This document shows positions 1 to 6,906 of a stretch of 10,681 nt of DNA, in pieces (the first letter of the stretch is position 1; every line of letters begins with the position of its first letter). A model generated the notes under the pieces. That model saw only the letters and a list, made by a program, of their open reading frames with translations. It was not told where the DNA came from and ran no database searches. This stretch comes from Novosphingobium sp. GTDB taxonomy: Bacteria > Pseudomonadota > Alphaproteobacteria > Sphingomonadales > Sphingomonadaceae. Position numbers and translations under genes: made by a program. The stretch is taken from the NCBI GenBank assembly GCA_027490345.1, contig JAIXYF010000381.1, positions 1 through 10,681 on the forward strand. The letters run 5' to 3'.

Positions 1-596
1 ACAACGGCAAGCTGACTGACCACCACGGCAAGACGGTCGATTTCCGCAACACCATCCTCATCATGACGACCAATGCCGGCGCCGCCGACATGGCGCGCGA
101 AGGGGTGGGGTTCGGCTCGACCGTGCGCGTCGGCGAGGACGAGGAAGCCATCAAGCGCATGTTCACGCCGGAATTCCGCAACCGGCTCGATGCGACGGTG
201 GCCTTTGATTACCTGCCGCCGGAAGTCGTCGCCCGCGTCATCGACAAGTTCATCCTGCAACTGGAGCTTCAGCTCGCCGACCAGAACGTGCACATCCAGT
301 TCGATAGCGATGCACGTGCCTGGCTCGCCAAGCAAGGCTATGACCGGCTCTATGGCGCGCGCCCCATGGGCCGCGTGATTCAGGAGAAGGTGAAAAAGCC
401 GCTGGCCGAGGAACTGCTGTTCGGCAAGCTCGCCAATGGTGGTGAGGTCCATGTCAGCCTCAAGGAAGAAGAAGGCAAGGACACCGCGCTCTCGTTCGAA
501 CTGACCCCAGCCGCGCCGAAACTGGTCAGAAAGAAGACGCGCAAGGGCAAGGGCGGTTCGGCCACGGCAGAAGAGCCGAACGCCGACGAGGCGTAA
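1..596 (+). CDS. clpA: ATP-dependent Clp protease ATP-binding subunit ClpA, C-terminal part (5' end outside window)
   Basis: The first complete codon is at base 3 and about 197 residues are present. ClpA is the AAA+ unfoldase that feeds substrates, including N-degron proteins delivered by ClpS, into the ClpP peptidase in the cytoplasm. The visible part is the end of the second ATPase module: a sensor-1 stretch (ILIMTTNAG), the PEFRNRLD segment that carries the arginine finger, and a sensor-2 GARPMGR followed by the C-terminal small domain ending near LLFG. After that comes a lysine-, alanine- and glutamate-rich tail (VRKKTRKGKGG...) of about 25 residues that looks disordered and is the least conserved part. 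ClpB and ClpC are the alternatives, but the short 'NGKLTDHHGKTVDFRN' lead-in and the GVGFGS stretch fit ClpA. clpS is usually upstream, outside the window. A hairpin terminator follows 30 bp after the stop. Confidence 0.93.
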   Translation, partial: NGKLTDHHGKTVDFRNTILIMTTNAGAADMAREGVGFGSTVRVGEDEEAIKRMFTPEFRNRLDATVAFDYLPPEVVARVIDKFILQLELQLADQNVHIQFDSDARAWLAKQGYDRLYGARPMGRVIQEKVKKPLAEELLFGKLANGGEVHVSLKEEEGKDTALSFELTPAAPKLVRKKTRKGKGGSATAEEPNADEA

Positions 597-626
597 GGGT
601 CAAATCTTACGAGCTTAAATGAACTG

Positions 627-664
627 AAAACGGGCGGTGGTCACAAGACTATCGCCCGTTTTTT
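627..664. terminator. Rho-independent terminator, probably bidirectional, between clpA and the M48 peptidase gene
   Basis: AAAACGGGCG at 627-636 pairs perfectly with CGCCCGTTTT at 653-662 around a 16-nt loop, and the T-run continues to 664. On the minus strand the same arms end in four Ts. It lies 30 bp after the clpA stop and 29 bp beyond the stop of the facing peptidase gene, so it could end both transcripts. Confidence 0.88.
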
Positions 665-693
665 GTTGCGAATCTTTCTCATGGAGCACGTCC

Positions 694-1632
694 TCAGCGG
701 CCTTGCGCCTCGCCGGCCATTTGCACGCGGACTTCGTCCGCGCGCTTGGTCAGAAACACCATACGCTCATCGGTGGACATGTAGGGGCCATAAATCCCGA
801 GCAAGCGTGACATCATGCCATTGGCCTTCCTCATGCGCGGGATACTGGCTGCGGCAGCAGCGGTCGCGAATCCAGCCCGCGCCATCAGCAGCACGCCAAG
901 GGTATCAGCTTCCATTTCAATCCGCCGGCGGACGGCGGGATCCTTGATCTCGGCTTCCTTGCCTGGCCCGGTGTGCTCAAGAATGACGTGGGCCAGTTCA
1001 TGAGCCAGTACGAAGGCGAGCTCTGCATCATCCTGCAACAGCGCTTCCAGCCCGGAATTGACCTGAATCCGCGACCCGAATGTCGACGCATTGACGCTGC
1101 TTCGGTTGATCATGAAAAGGCTGGCGATGCAGGCGGCTTTCCCGGTCAGATGAAAGTCACGCGTCTGCCCTTCGCGCTCGGCCCTGATTTCCATGGTTGG
1201 CGCCTGGATGCCTGCGTTCAGCGCCTCCCAGAACGCCTTACGCGCGTCTGGCACCGCATCGGTCAACGGCCAGGCTATGCCGCCCACCGCTTCGATCAGG
1301 TCTCCCTCGCGAAGGCCGGCCTGCTCGGCTGCGCTACCCGGAATGACCCCCAACGCGGTTGGATAATCCCGCAAGCCGAGAGCCTCAGCCTGCGTCGTGC
1401 GGACGGCCGGACTGGCACGGTCCGCCAGCCGGGCGACCACCAGGCCATAGTCCAGTTCCTGCTTTGGGCAGGATGCCAGATTGGCCAACCGCAACTTGTG
1501 CATGATCCCGGCCACGCGCAGTTCGCGCTTGTGCCAGGCGCGCAAAGCATCGGGGCTTGGCGCATCTGCGGCCAATACCGGGGCATGTGCAAGCATCACA
1601 AACGCTGCAACAGCGCAGAACGTTTTGATCAC
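694..1632 (-). CDS. Exported M48 family metallopeptidase with N-terminal PDZ domain
   Basis: This is a 312-residue predicted zinc endopeptidase. Residues 1-22 form a signal peptide (hydrophobic AVAAFVMLAHAPVLA, likely cleavage after VLA), so the enzyme probably works in the periplasm. A PDZ-like domain covers roughly residues 88-155 (GVIPGSAAEQAGLREGDLIEAVGG). The peptidase part has the HELAH zinc motif at 211-215 and the M48 EMEAD motif at 239-243, which supplies the third zinc ligand. M48 relatives such as BepA, LoiP and Oma1 act in envelope or membrane-protein quality control; that role is inferred here. There is no lipobox cysteine and no later membrane helix, so it looks soluble. Cys55 and Cys168 could form a disulfide. 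The start is GTG: it is the first start codon after the in-frame TAG at about 1678, and only a weak GGA precedes it. The gene converges on clpA and is divergent from the exonuclease-ligase pair. Confidence 0.86.
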   Translation of the reverse strand: MIKTFCAVAAFVMLAHAPVLAADAPSPDALRAWHKRELRVAGIMHKLRLANLASCPKQELDYGLVVARLADRASPAVRTTQAEALGLRDYPTALGVIPGSAAEQAGLREGDLIEAVGGIAWPLTDAVPDARKAFWEALNAGIQAPTMEIRAEREGQTRDFHLTGKAACIASLFMINRSSVNASTFGSRIQVNSGLEALLQDDAELAFVLAHELAHVILEHTGPGKEAEIKDPAVRRRIEMEADTLGVLLMARAGFATAAAAASIPRMRKANGMMSRLLGIYGPYMSTDERMVFLTKRADEVRVQMAGEAQGR

Positions 1633-1755
1633 AGTGGGTTTCCGTTCTTGAAGTGGGGTTTGCCGGCGCTTGCCGCCCTACTGCCACAAGCAATATCGCC
1701 GCCTGCACCACTTTCCATCTGGAACTAACCGCGTGGCTGGCTCATTTCTCCTGAC

Positions 1756-2760
1756 ATGGCCGGATGTTTCACGTGGATCAAAGCAGAGCCAACGGGCATT
1801 TGCATTGTGCCGGCTGATGCGTGGATCGATCCTTCGCGGGCGGTGGCACGGGCGCTGGTCACGCATGGACATGCCGATCATGCGCGGGGCGGACACGGGC
1901 AAACCATCGCGACACCCGCAACACTGGCGATCATGGGGGCCCGCTATGGCGTGGCCGATGGGGCTGTTCCGGCTAGCTATCACGAACCCTTCACGCTGGG
2001 CGGTGGGGTGACCGCCACATTCCTGCCTGCCGGGCATGTATTGGGCTCGGCGCAGATCCTGCTGGAATATGCGGGCGAGCGGGTAATCGTGACCGGGGAT
2101 TACAAACGCAGCCCTGATCCCACCTGCCAGCCCTTCGCGGTCACGCCGTGCGACCTCTTCATCACCGAGGCGACGTTCGGCCTGCCAGTGTTCCGCCATC
2201 CGCCGATTGCCGATGAGATCGCCCGGCTGCTGGCGGTGCGGGCGGGGAACCCGGAGCGCTGTGTGCTGGTTGGTGCTTATGCGCTCGGCAAGGCGCAGCG
2301 GTTGATTGCGGAATTGCGCGCGGCGGGTTGGCGGGAACCGATCTATCTCCACGGCGCGATGGAGACGATGTGCCGGCTCTATGAGGCGCAAGGCGTGCCG
2401 CTCGGGGACTTGCGGCCCGCAACTGGCGTGCCGAAGGCCGAGTTGGCGGGCACAATTGTGATCTGCCCGCCCTCTGCGCTGACCGACCGTTGGAGCCGCC
2501 GCCTGCCCGATCCGCTGACCGCGATGGCGAGCGGCTGGATGCGCGTGCGCCAACGTGCCCGGCAGCGCGGGGTGGAATTGCCGCTAGTCATTTCGGACCA
2601 TGCCGACTGGGACGAACTCACCCAGACCATCGCCGAGGTGAACCCGGCCGAGACCTGGATCACCCACGGCCGCGAGGAAGCGCTGCTGCGTTGGTGCGAA
2701 CTCCACCAGCGCCGTGCGCGTGCGCTTGCGCTGACCGGGTACGAGGACGAGGATGACTGA
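1756..2760 (+). CDS. Ligase-associated DNA exonuclease, metallo-beta-lactamase fold
   Basis: This 334-residue protein belongs to the SNM1/CPSF-like MBL nucleases found beside bacterial ATP-dependent ligases; the P. putida relative is called Exo. It should trim DNA ends by metal-dependent hydrolysis in the cytoplasm. Metal-binding motifs are in order: THGHADH (His37, His39, Asp41, His42), GHVLGSAQ (His94), TGDYK (Asp115), SDHADW (His282) and THGRE (His304). All expected metal ligands are present, so the enzyme looks intact. The ATG at 1756 is the first start after an in-frame TAA at 1726-1728. No convincing Shine-Dalgarno precedes it, so it may be poorly initiated or leaderless. The ligase gene follows 30 bp downstream, probably co-transcribed. 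The acidic tail (GYEDEDD) is typical of nothing in particular. No PdeM-type phosphoesterase or Lhr-like helicase is adjacent. Confidence 0.9.
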   Translation: MAGCFTWIKAEPTGICIVPADAWIDPSRAVARALVTHGHADHARGGHGQTIATPATLAIMGARYGVADGAVPASYHEPFTLGGGVTATFLPAGHVLGSAQILLEYAGERVIVTGDYKRSPDPTCQPFAVTPCDLFITEATFGLPVFRHPPIADEIARLLAVRAGNPERCVLVGAYALGKAQRLIAELRAAGWREPIYLHGAMETMCRLYEAQGVPLGDLRPATGVPKAELAGTIVICPPSALTDRWSRRLPDPLTAMASGWMRVRQRARQRGVELPLVISDHADWDELTQTIAEVNPAETWITHGREEALLRWCELHQRRARALALTGYEDEDD

Positions 2761-2790
2761 GCGCGGCCAGCCCCAGCGAGGGGAACTCTG

Positions 2791-4386
2791 ATGCAGCGCT
2801 TTGCCGCACTCCTTGATGGCCTGCTGCTCACCCCCTCGCGCAACGGGAAGCTGGCGCTGATCGCGGACTACTTGCGCGAGGCGCCCGATCCGGATCGCGG
2901 CTGGGCGCTGGCGGCACTGACCGGCGCGGTGGACTTTCCCGCCGTGAAAGCCGGAACCGTGCGCGGGTTGATGGCCAAGCGGGTCGACCCAGTCCTGTGG
3001 GAACTTTCGCGCGATTTCGTGGGCGATACGGCGGAGACGGCAAGCTTGCTCTGGCCCGAGCCCGAGCCTGCTCCACAAGGTCCGAGCCCGACCCTCGGCG
3101 AGATCGTCACGGCGCTTGCCAGCACAACCCGCGCGAGCGCGCCCGCCTTGCTGGCCAGTCTGCTCGACCGGCTCGACACGGGCGGCCGCTATGCCTTGAT
3201 CAAGTTCGCCACTGGCGCGCTGCGGATCGGGATATCAGCGCGGCTCGCGAAAGTGGCCTTCGCGCAAGCGTTTGCGGTGCCGGTGGATGCAGTCGAAGAA
3301 TACTGGCACGGCCAGAGCCCGCCCTATGCGCCGCTGTTCCAGTGGGCGACCGGCGCGGCCCCGCCGCCGCGCACCGATCTTTTGCCGCTGTTCCGGCCCT
3401 TCATGCTGGCCCATCCGCTGGAGGACGAGGCGATCAGCCTCGAAGACTATGTGGCAGAGTGGAAATGGGACGGCATCCGCGTGCAGCTCGTGCATGTGAA
3501 CGGCGAGACGCGGGTCTATTCGCGCGGGGGTGACGAGATTTCCGCCAGCTTTCCCGAGATCGCCGGTGCGCTGCCTTTCCCGGCGGTGCTCGATGGCGAA
3601 TTGCTGGTGCGCGGCAACCAGCAAGGCGGGGAGGCAGGCGGCGCGGCCAGCTTCAACGCCTTGCAGCAGAGGCTTGGCCGCAAGACTGTCTCCAAAGCCA
3701 TGCTGGCCGAAGCCCCTGCCTTCGTGCGGCTCTACGATGTGCTGATCGAGGGCGGCGAGGACTTGCGCGAGCAGCCCTGGACCGCGCGCCGCGCGCGGCT
3801 TGAAGCGCTGATGCCCCGGCTCGATCCGCAGCGCTTCGATCTTTCGGAAACCATCGCTGCCGCTGACATGGACGCCCTCGCCGAAATCCGCGCAGGCGCG
3901 CGCGATGCCGCCATTGAAGGCGTGATGCTCAAGGACCGTGCCTCGCCTTATGTGGCGGGGCGGCGCGCAGGCCTGTGGTACAAGTGGAAGCGCGCGCCGC
4001 TGTTGGTCGATTGCGTGCTGATGTACGCACAGCGCGGTTCGGGCAAACGCTCCTCCTTCTATTCCGATTTCACGTTCGGCTGCTGGGACGGCGATCCCGA
4101 TGCAGGGGCGGAGTTGCTGCCCGTCGGCAAGGCCTATTTCGGCTTTACCGACGAAGAGCTGAAGTGGCTCGACCGGCACGTGCGCCAGAACACCGTCGCC
4201 AAGTTCGGTCCGGTGCGTGAAACGGACAAGAGTCTGGTGTTCGAGGTGGCGTTCGATTCGGTTCACGCCAGCAAGCGCCACAAGTCGGGGGTCGCAATGC
4301 GGTTCCCCCGCATCAGCCGCATCCGACAGGACAAGCCGGCCCATGAAGCTGACCGGCTAGAGGCATTGCGCGCACTGGTAACTTGA
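2791..4386 (+). CDS. ATP-dependent DNA ligase of the cassette-associated (P. putida Lig) type
   Basis: This 531-residue enzyme seals nicks through a ligase-adenylate intermediate. Residues 1 to about 190 form the N-terminal DNA-binding domain of long ATP-dependent ligases. The nucleotidyltransferase motifs follow in order: motif I EWKWDGIR with catalytic Lys225, SRGGDEIS (244-251), motif III VLDGELL (266-272), motif IIIa FVRLYDVL (311-318), motif IV EGVMLKD (376-382) and motif V WYKWKR (396-401). An OB domain then ends in motif VI RFPRISRIRQDK (504-515). All motifs are intact. It is a stand-alone ligase: there are no LigD polymerase or phosphoesterase domains. The start at 2791 has a clear Shine-Dalgarno (GAGGGGA, about 7 nt upstream). 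It is the second gene of the exonuclease-ligase pair, and the two proteins probably act together in a repair pathway. This would be in addition to the replicative NAD-dependent LigA, which is expected elsewhere. Confidence 0.94.
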   Translation: MQRFAALLDGLLLTPSRNGKLALIADYLREAPDPDRGWALAALTGAVDFPAVKAGTVRGLMAKRVDPVLWELSRDFVGDTAETASLLWPEPEPAPQGPSPTLGEIVTALASTTRASAPALLASLLDRLDTGGRYALIKFATGALRIGISARLAKVAFAQAFAVPVDAVEEYWHGQSPPYAPLFQWATGAAPPPRTDLLPLFRPFMLAHPLEDEAISLEDYVAEWKWDGIRVQLVHVNGETRVYSRGGDEISASFPEIAGALPFPAVLDGELLVRGNQQGGEAGGAASFNALQQRLGRKTVSKAMLAEAPAFVRLYDVLIEGGEDLREQPWTARRARLEALMPRLDPQRFDLSETIAAADMDALAEIRAGARDAAIEGVMLKDRASPYVAGRRAGLWYKWKRAPLLVDCVLMYAQRGSGKRSSFYSDFTFGCWDGDPDAGAELLPVGKAYFGFTDEELKWLDRHVRQNTVAKFGPVRETDKSLVFEVAFDSVHASKRHKSGVAMRFPRISRIRQDKPAHEADRLEALRALVT

Positions 4387-4460
4387 TCCTGGTCAAGGCG
4401 GACAGGCGCATCAGCAGGCAGTTTCCGGGGTGCCCGATAGTCCTTTGGAGTGCCTTTTCC

Positions 4461-4862
4461 TTGGCTACGATAACCGCAACTGCCTCCGCCAGCCCCTATG
4501 CCCGCATCGGCGGGATGGCTGTGCTCCGCCAGATCACAGATCGCTTCTATGATCTCATGGAGACCGACCCCGCCTATGGTGTGCTCAGGGCCATGCACGC
4601 GCCGGACCTTGGGCCCATGCGAGAGTCTCTTACACAGTTCCTGGCAGGCTGGAGCGGAGGGCCACGGGACTGGTGGGAAGCCAATCCGGGCAAATGCATG
4701 GTCAGTCTGCACGGGCCCTATGCCATAGGCCGCGAAACTGCAGCCCAGTGGGCGGAGGCGATGCGCCGGGCGATTGCCGATGTTGCACCGGCAGACCGGG
4801 AAATCGCCGATGCCTTGGCGGGTGTGCTGGAACGTATGGCCCTGAACATGGCAAGGGGTTGA
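4461..4862 (+). CDS. Group II truncated haemoglobin
   Basis: This is a 133-residue 2/2 globin that binds haem and, by family, oxygen or nitric oxide. In numbering from the TTG at 4461, it has the B-helix pair Phe29-Tyr30 (DRFYDLM), a GWSGGP turn between the E and F helices, a proximal His84 in SLHGPYAI, and Trp97 in QWAEAM. That tryptophan at G8 is the hallmark of group II. The segment before the proximal histidine is NPGKCMVSLH rather than the common HPxLRxRH, so it belongs to a diverged branch of the group. Start choice is uncertain. The frame is open back to 4383 (another TTG, overlapping the ligase stop), but homology begins only at SPYARIGG. The TTG at 4461 has a GGAG at 4447-4450, ten bases upstream, and gives normal family length. 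The ATG at 4515 would cut into the conserved A-B helix region. The gene lies 74 bp after the ligase gene. Confidence 0.85.
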   Translation: MATITATASASPYARIGGMAVLRQITDRFYDLMETDPAYGVLRAMHAPDLGPMRESLTQFLAGWSGGPRDWWEANPGKCMVSLHGPYAIGRETAAQWAEAMRRAIADVAPADREIADALAGVLERMALNMARG

Positions 4863-4898
4863 TTTACCGCTCCGGGCCAGCGGTCTACACCAAAGACC

Positions 4899-5537
4899 AT
4901 GATCCAGCTTGATCTCCCCCGTCGGTATCTTGCGCTTGCCCTCGCTGGGCTAGCTGGTTGGGTCGATGCCATCGGGTTTCTCTCGGCCAACGGCTACTTT
5001 GTCTCCTTCATGTCCGGAAACTCCACCAGGCTTGGAGTAGCGCTGGCCATTCACCCGGCGGAAGCTCTGGTCCCCGCCGGCTTGATCCTTGGCTTTCTTG
5101 CAGGGGTGATCGGCGGTGCGCTGATCGCCCTGCGTGCAGGAAGGCACCGAAAGCCCGCTGTGCTTGCGCTTGTCTCGGTACTCCTTGTCGCCAGCGCTCT
5201 AGCCCGGGCCCTAGCGGCAGGGCATGCCATGGTTTTAGCCCTCGTGCTGGCGATGGGCGCGCTCAACAACACTTTCCAGCGCGGCGGTGAAGTGTCGGTT
5301 GGCGTCACTTACATGACAGGCGCCCTCGTCCGTCTCGGCCAAGGATGCGCACTATTGCTGGCAGGCAAGGCAGAGCCGGGCTGGGGCGTGTGGGGCAACT
5401 TATGGGCCGGACTGCTGTGCGGCGCCGTTCTTGGCGCCTTCCTCCAGCAACAGCTTCCGAACAGCTGCCTGTGGATCGCGGCGGCTGTTGCGGCCGCCAT
5501 GGCCGTGTTCGCCTTCAAGTTTCCGGCGGAAGCCTGA
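4899..5537 (+). CDS. DUF1275 (YoaK-like) integral membrane protein
   Basis: This 212-residue polytopic inner-membrane protein has no defined biochemical function; the family resembles small transporters. The family signatures are clear: GWVDAIGFL (20-28), YFVSFMSGNSTRLG (33-46) and the second-half repeat ALNNTFQRGGE...TYMTGALVRLG (121-147). Hydrophobic segments lie at about 10-28, 57-79, 86-105, 109-124, 166-184 and 190-207, which fits six helices in two similar halves. The repeated MSGN and MTGA motifs are the conserved core. The ATG at 4899 is 36 bp after the globin stop and has no good Shine-Dalgarno, so it may depend on read-through from the globin gene. Its last 23 bp overlap the end of the convergent DUF167 gene. 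Length and motifs look complete. Confidence 0.88.
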   Translation: MIQLDLPRRYLALALAGLAGWVDAIGFLSANGYFVSFMSGNSTRLGVALAIHPAEALVPAGLILGFLAGVIGGALIALRAGRHRKPAVLALVSVLLVASALARALAAGHAMVLALVLAMGALNNTFQRGGEVSVGVTYMTGALVRLGQGCALLLAGKAEPGWGVWGNLWAGLLCGAVLGAFLQQQLPNSCLWIAAAVAAAMAVFAFKFPAEA

Positions 5538-5802
5538 ACAGCTTCTCGCGCGAAGTTGCGCCGCGCAACAAGGTGATCCGGGAGGATGGAACGCCCAGCA
5601 CCCGCCCCAGCATGTCGACCACTGCGGCCGTCGCTTTGCCGCTCTCCGGGTTGGTCCACACTTTCACAAGCACGCGTCCAGTGGAAAGGTCGATGCCTTC
5701 GGTGCGCGCACCGGGTGTGACCCACGCCACCAGCCCCCCATCTGCATTGGCGAACGAGCGCAAGTCCGTGGCTGATGGAAGATTCGATCTAGGGCGCGCC
5801 AT
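5515..5802 (-). CDS. DUF167 (YggU) family protein
   Basis: This small basic protein of about 95 residues is of unknown function; the family is widespread and compact. Recognisable family features are WVTPGARTEGI (27-37), VLVKVWTNPESGKATAAV (about 44-61), the LGRVLGVPSSRITLLRGATSREK segment that carries the family core, and the short C-terminal tail. The start is uncertain. The ATG at 5802 gives MARPRSN..., the usual length, and a 14-bp overlap with the upstream carbonic anhydrase gene, with GAGG 12 nt away. In-frame ATGs at 5820 and 5844 would add 6 and 14 residues (MLPTLAFIMR...). The overlap suggests translational coupling at the end of the hemB operon. The gene converges on DUF1275, and the two coding regions overlap by 23 bp tail to tail. 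Confidence 0.85.
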   Translation of the reverse strand: MARPRSNLPSATDLRSFANADGGLVAWVTPGARTEGIDLSTGRVLVKVWTNPESGKATAAVVDMLGRVLGVPSSRITLLRGATSREKLFRLPPET

Positions 5803-6352
5803 CGGCTGCGAGAGCCTCATGATGAACGCGAGCGTTGGCAACATAGTGCGCCACGCCCAGCTGCATTTCGAAAAGTGCGGTGTCGGTCAGATCGCGCATG
5901 TAGGCAGCAGGGCGCCCGCCCCATAGTTGCCGCGCGGCGATACGTTTGCCGGGCGTGAGCAGTGCGCCTGCGGCCAGCATGCCATCGCCCTCGATCACTG
6001 CACCGTTCATCACGACCGCGCCCAGACCGACAAAGGCACGGTCTTCAAGCTTGCATCCATGCAGCATGACCATGTGACCAACGAGGACATCTTCGCCAAT
6101 CAGTGTCGGAAAACCCTGCGGATGACGCGGATCGGGGCTATCGCAATGGATCACCGTGCCATCCTGGATATTGCTGCGCGCACCGATCACGATGCGGTTA
6201 ACATCACCGCGGATCACGCAATTATACCAGACCGAGGCCTCCGGACCGATCTCGACATCACCAATGATGCGGCAGCCCGGGGCGATGAAGGCACTGGGAT
6301 GAATGCGCGGCGCTTTGCCGTGAATCGCTGCAATTGTTACATCGGGATGCAC
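5789..6352 (-). CDS. Gamma carbonic anhydrase family protein (left-handed beta-helix)
   Basis: This 187-residue hexapeptide-repeat protein is related to YrdA/PaaY and CamH. The repeats run from about residue 18 to 140 (IAPGCRIIGDVEIGPEASVWYNC...). In numbering from the GTG, the zinc-binding histidines are His69 (TVIHCD), His93 (VLVGHMV) and His98 (MLHGC), all present, and RGDVNRI is the conserved trimer-interface region. Carbonic anhydrase activity is plausible but not assured, because many family members lack it and bind metal only. The frame is open upstream to 6481, but those residues lack similarity and would run into the acetyltransferase gene. I chose the GTG at 6352 because GAGGGGAA at 6357-6364 is a strong Shine-Dalgarno and the protein then begins just before the first repeat. 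It lies 22 bp after the acetyltransferase stop and overlaps the DUF167 start. Confidence 0.9.
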   Translation of the reverse strand: MHPDVTIAAIHGKAPRIHPSAFIAPGCRIIGDVEIGPEASVWYNCVIRGDVNRIVIGARSNIQDGTVIHCDSPDPRHPQGFPTLIGEDVLVGHMVMLHGCKLEDRAFVGLGAVVMNGAVIEGDGMLAAGALLTPGKRIAARQLWGGRPAAYMRDLTDTALFEMQLGVAHYVANARVHHEALAADGAP

Positions 6353-6356
6353 GTCG

Positions 6357-6364
6357 TTCCCCTC
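6357..6364 (-). promoter_or_regulatory. Ribosome binding site that sets the GTG start of the gamma carbonic anhydrase gene
   Basis: The minus strand reads GAGGGGAA here, four bases before the GTG at 6352 (six from the end of the GAGGGG core). No comparable site precedes the upstream in-frame ATG at 6481. Confidence 0.75.
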
Positions 6365-6374
6365 AAGAAATAAC

Positions 6375-6899
6375 CTAAGGCTGAGGCCGCTGGATGCGGT
6401 AGAGAATATGCGGGCGGAGGGGGTCGCCCTCGGCAAGTTCCGGGTGATCGAAATCCTCGTTTGGATAACGCTCCATGCCAAGGCGCTCCATCAGCCGCCA
6501 ACTGCGTGTATTCGCAAGATTGGTGATCGCCATGATGGCGGGGACAGGAAGGTGTGCCCAAGCCCATGCAAGCGAGGCTTGCGCAGCTTCGCGCGCCAGT
6601 CCCTGCCCCCAGGCATGGTGCGCCAGCCGCCAACCGATTTCATACTCGAAGATGGGCGATCGGGGTGGAAGGATCCCACAAAATCCAATGAAGTCGCCCT
6701 CGGCCTTGCGCTCAAGTGCCCAGAATACGTGGCCATGCTCCCGCTCGACCGCCATCATCCGGTTAACTGCCGCATCGCTCTCATCACGTGTGAGCGGCGG
6801 GAGATAGGCCATCACCTGAGGGTCGCAAGCCATTGCCCAGAATGGCTCACGGTCGGTATCGCGCCATGGGCGCAGAATCAGCCGCTCGGTTTCGATCAT
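6375..6899 (-). CDS. GNAT family N-acetyltransferase (RimJ/RimL type)
   Basis: This 174-residue cytoplasmic enzyme should move an acetyl group from acetyl-CoA to an amine; the substrate cannot be told from sequence. It opens with the typical METERLILRPW-like start (MIETERLILRPW). It has the core strand GFCGILPP (72-79) and EYEIGWRLAHHAWGQGLAREAA (85-106), which holds the acetyl-CoA pyrophosphate loop at WGQGLA. NLANTRSWRLMERLGM (127-142) is the usual C-terminal motif of RimJ/RimL-like enzymes, which acetylate protein N-termini or small molecules. The ATG at 6899 is 7 bp after the hemB stop, and GAAGG overlapping that stop serves as Shine-Dalgarno, so translation is probably coupled to hemB. 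Confidence 0.9.
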   Translation of the reverse strand: MIETERLILRPWRDTDREPFWAMACDPQVMAYLPPLTRDESDAAVNRMMAVEREHGHVFWALERKAEGDFIGFCGILPPRSPIFEYEIGWRLAHHAWGQGLAREAAQASLAWAWAHLPVPAIMAITNLANTRSWRLMERLGMERYPNEDFDHPELAEGDPLRPHILYRIQRPQP

Positions 6900-6906
6900 G
6901 CGGCCT

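Noticed and set aside
1720..1755. Tiny minus-strand frame (ATG AGC CAG CCA CGC GGT TAG) behind AGGAG in the leader of the M48 gene
   Set aside because: Six codons, spacing of only 2 nt between AGGAG and ATG, and no sign that it controls the downstream GTG start.
1678..2553. Long minus-strand open frame opposite the exonuclease gene
   Set aside because: The plus-strand frame carries intact MBL motifs. The minus frame is rich in Arg, Pro and His, as expected from the complement of a GC-rich gene.
3235..4344. 369-codon minus-strand open frame opposite the ligase gene
   Set aside because: It is the complement of a gene with all ligase motifs; its product has no family features.
6353..6481. Upstream extension of the carbonic anhydrase gene to the ATG at 6481
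   Set aside because: It would overlap the acetyltransferase gene by over 100 bp and add residues with no family similarity, and the GTG at 6352 has a strong Shine-Dalgarno.
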